From Flavobacteriaceae bacterium (GTDB lineage: Bacteria > Bacteroidota > Bacteroidia > Flavobacteriales > Flavobacteriaceae): 23,064 nucleotides of DNA. The stretch lies in assembly GCA_018662905.1 (NCBI GenBank), contig JABJFE010000129.1, positions 1-23,064 of the forward strand, written 5' to 3'. Below are positions 22,925 through 23,064 of the stretch, in pieces (the first letter of the stretch is position 1; the number at the start of each line of letters is the position of its first letter). The notes under the pieces were generated by a model, which saw nothing but the letters and a program-made list of their open reading frames with translations, ran no database searches and was not told the DNA's origin. The position numbers and the translations under genes were made by a program.

Positions 22925-23064
22925 CTAATTAAGACTGCTTTTTTTATTCTTTTAACTGCATTAATAATATTTTCATTAGATGCGGCATAAGAAATTCTAA
23001 TATTATTTGGTGACCCAAATGCATCTCCTGTAACTGTTGCTACGTGTGCTTCTTCAAGTAGATA
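22921..23064 (-). CDS. Aspartate aminotransferase-type PLP enzyme, C-terminal part (runs off window)
   Basis: The minus strand is open from the window edge to TAA (22923-22921), giving 47 C-terminal residues. They contain YLLEEAHVATVTGDAFG and then NNIRISYAASNENI, the well-known end of class I aminotransferases of the AspC/AAT Ib type, with the substrate-carboxylate-binding Arg in RISYA. The family uses pyridoxal phosphate to move amino groups between aspartate (or related amino acids) and 2-oxo acids. The exact substrate cannot be judged from this end. It converges on trkH with a four-base overlap, the two stops sharing TTAA. Confidence 0.9.
   Translation of the reverse strand, partial: YLLEEAHVATVTGDAFGSPNNIRISYAASNENIINAVKRIKKAVLIS

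Overview
The window is a gene-dense, very AT-rich stretch (roughly 30% GC by eye, not computed). It reads as a chromosome of a flavobacterium (Bacteroidota, Flavobacteriia), probably a streamlined marine one. Pointers to the phylum are a 287-residue primary sigma factor without region 1.1, TAnnTTTG-type promoter boxes, no Shine-Dalgarno sequences, the type IX secretion protein PorT, a TamA-like lipoprotein, a 602-residue FtsZ ending FLHDNVD, and an AccD without its zinc-ribbon cysteines. The marine, streamlined lifestyle is an inference from base composition and gene packing.

Layout. (1) Positions 1-4608, + strand: the end of the division and cell wall cluster, murC (3' part), ftsQ, ftsA, ftsZ, then a YqeY-like gene. 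A tRNA-Arg(TCG) at 4616-4689 and a small secreted DUF2141 protein follow on the same strand. (2) Positions 5164-8684: a three-gene accessory group of exported proteins. A PHP phosphodiesterase and a GH123/DUF4091-type hydrolase form a tight minus-strand pair, and a DUF1080 lipoprotein is divergent from them. (3) Positions 8674-15958, - strand: seven housekeeping genes read in the order fbaA, accD, rpsO, pnp, rpoD, rpe, anmK. (4) Positions 16004-19962: tamL (-), trmH-type methyltransferase (+) and porT (-), an envelope biogenesis and secretion group. (5) Positions 20074-22924: trkA-trkH potassium uptake operon (+), meeting the 3' end of an aspartate aminotransferase gene (-) that runs off the window.

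How it works together. Most of the window is core metabolism and cell division. The least explained parts are the exported PHP/GH123/DUF1080 group, which looks like a small set for dismantling a glycan or phosphodiester substrate outside the inner membrane, and the short control regions. Several intergenic gaps of 40-110 bp are filled with perfect inverted repeats. The most striking is a 34-bp element with 16-bp arms between porT and trkA that carries promoter-like boxes on both strands. All four convergent gene pairs abut or overlap, so no space is left for ordinary intergenic terminators. There is no gap over 300 bases without a gene, and no mobile element, CRISPR array or rRNA was seen.
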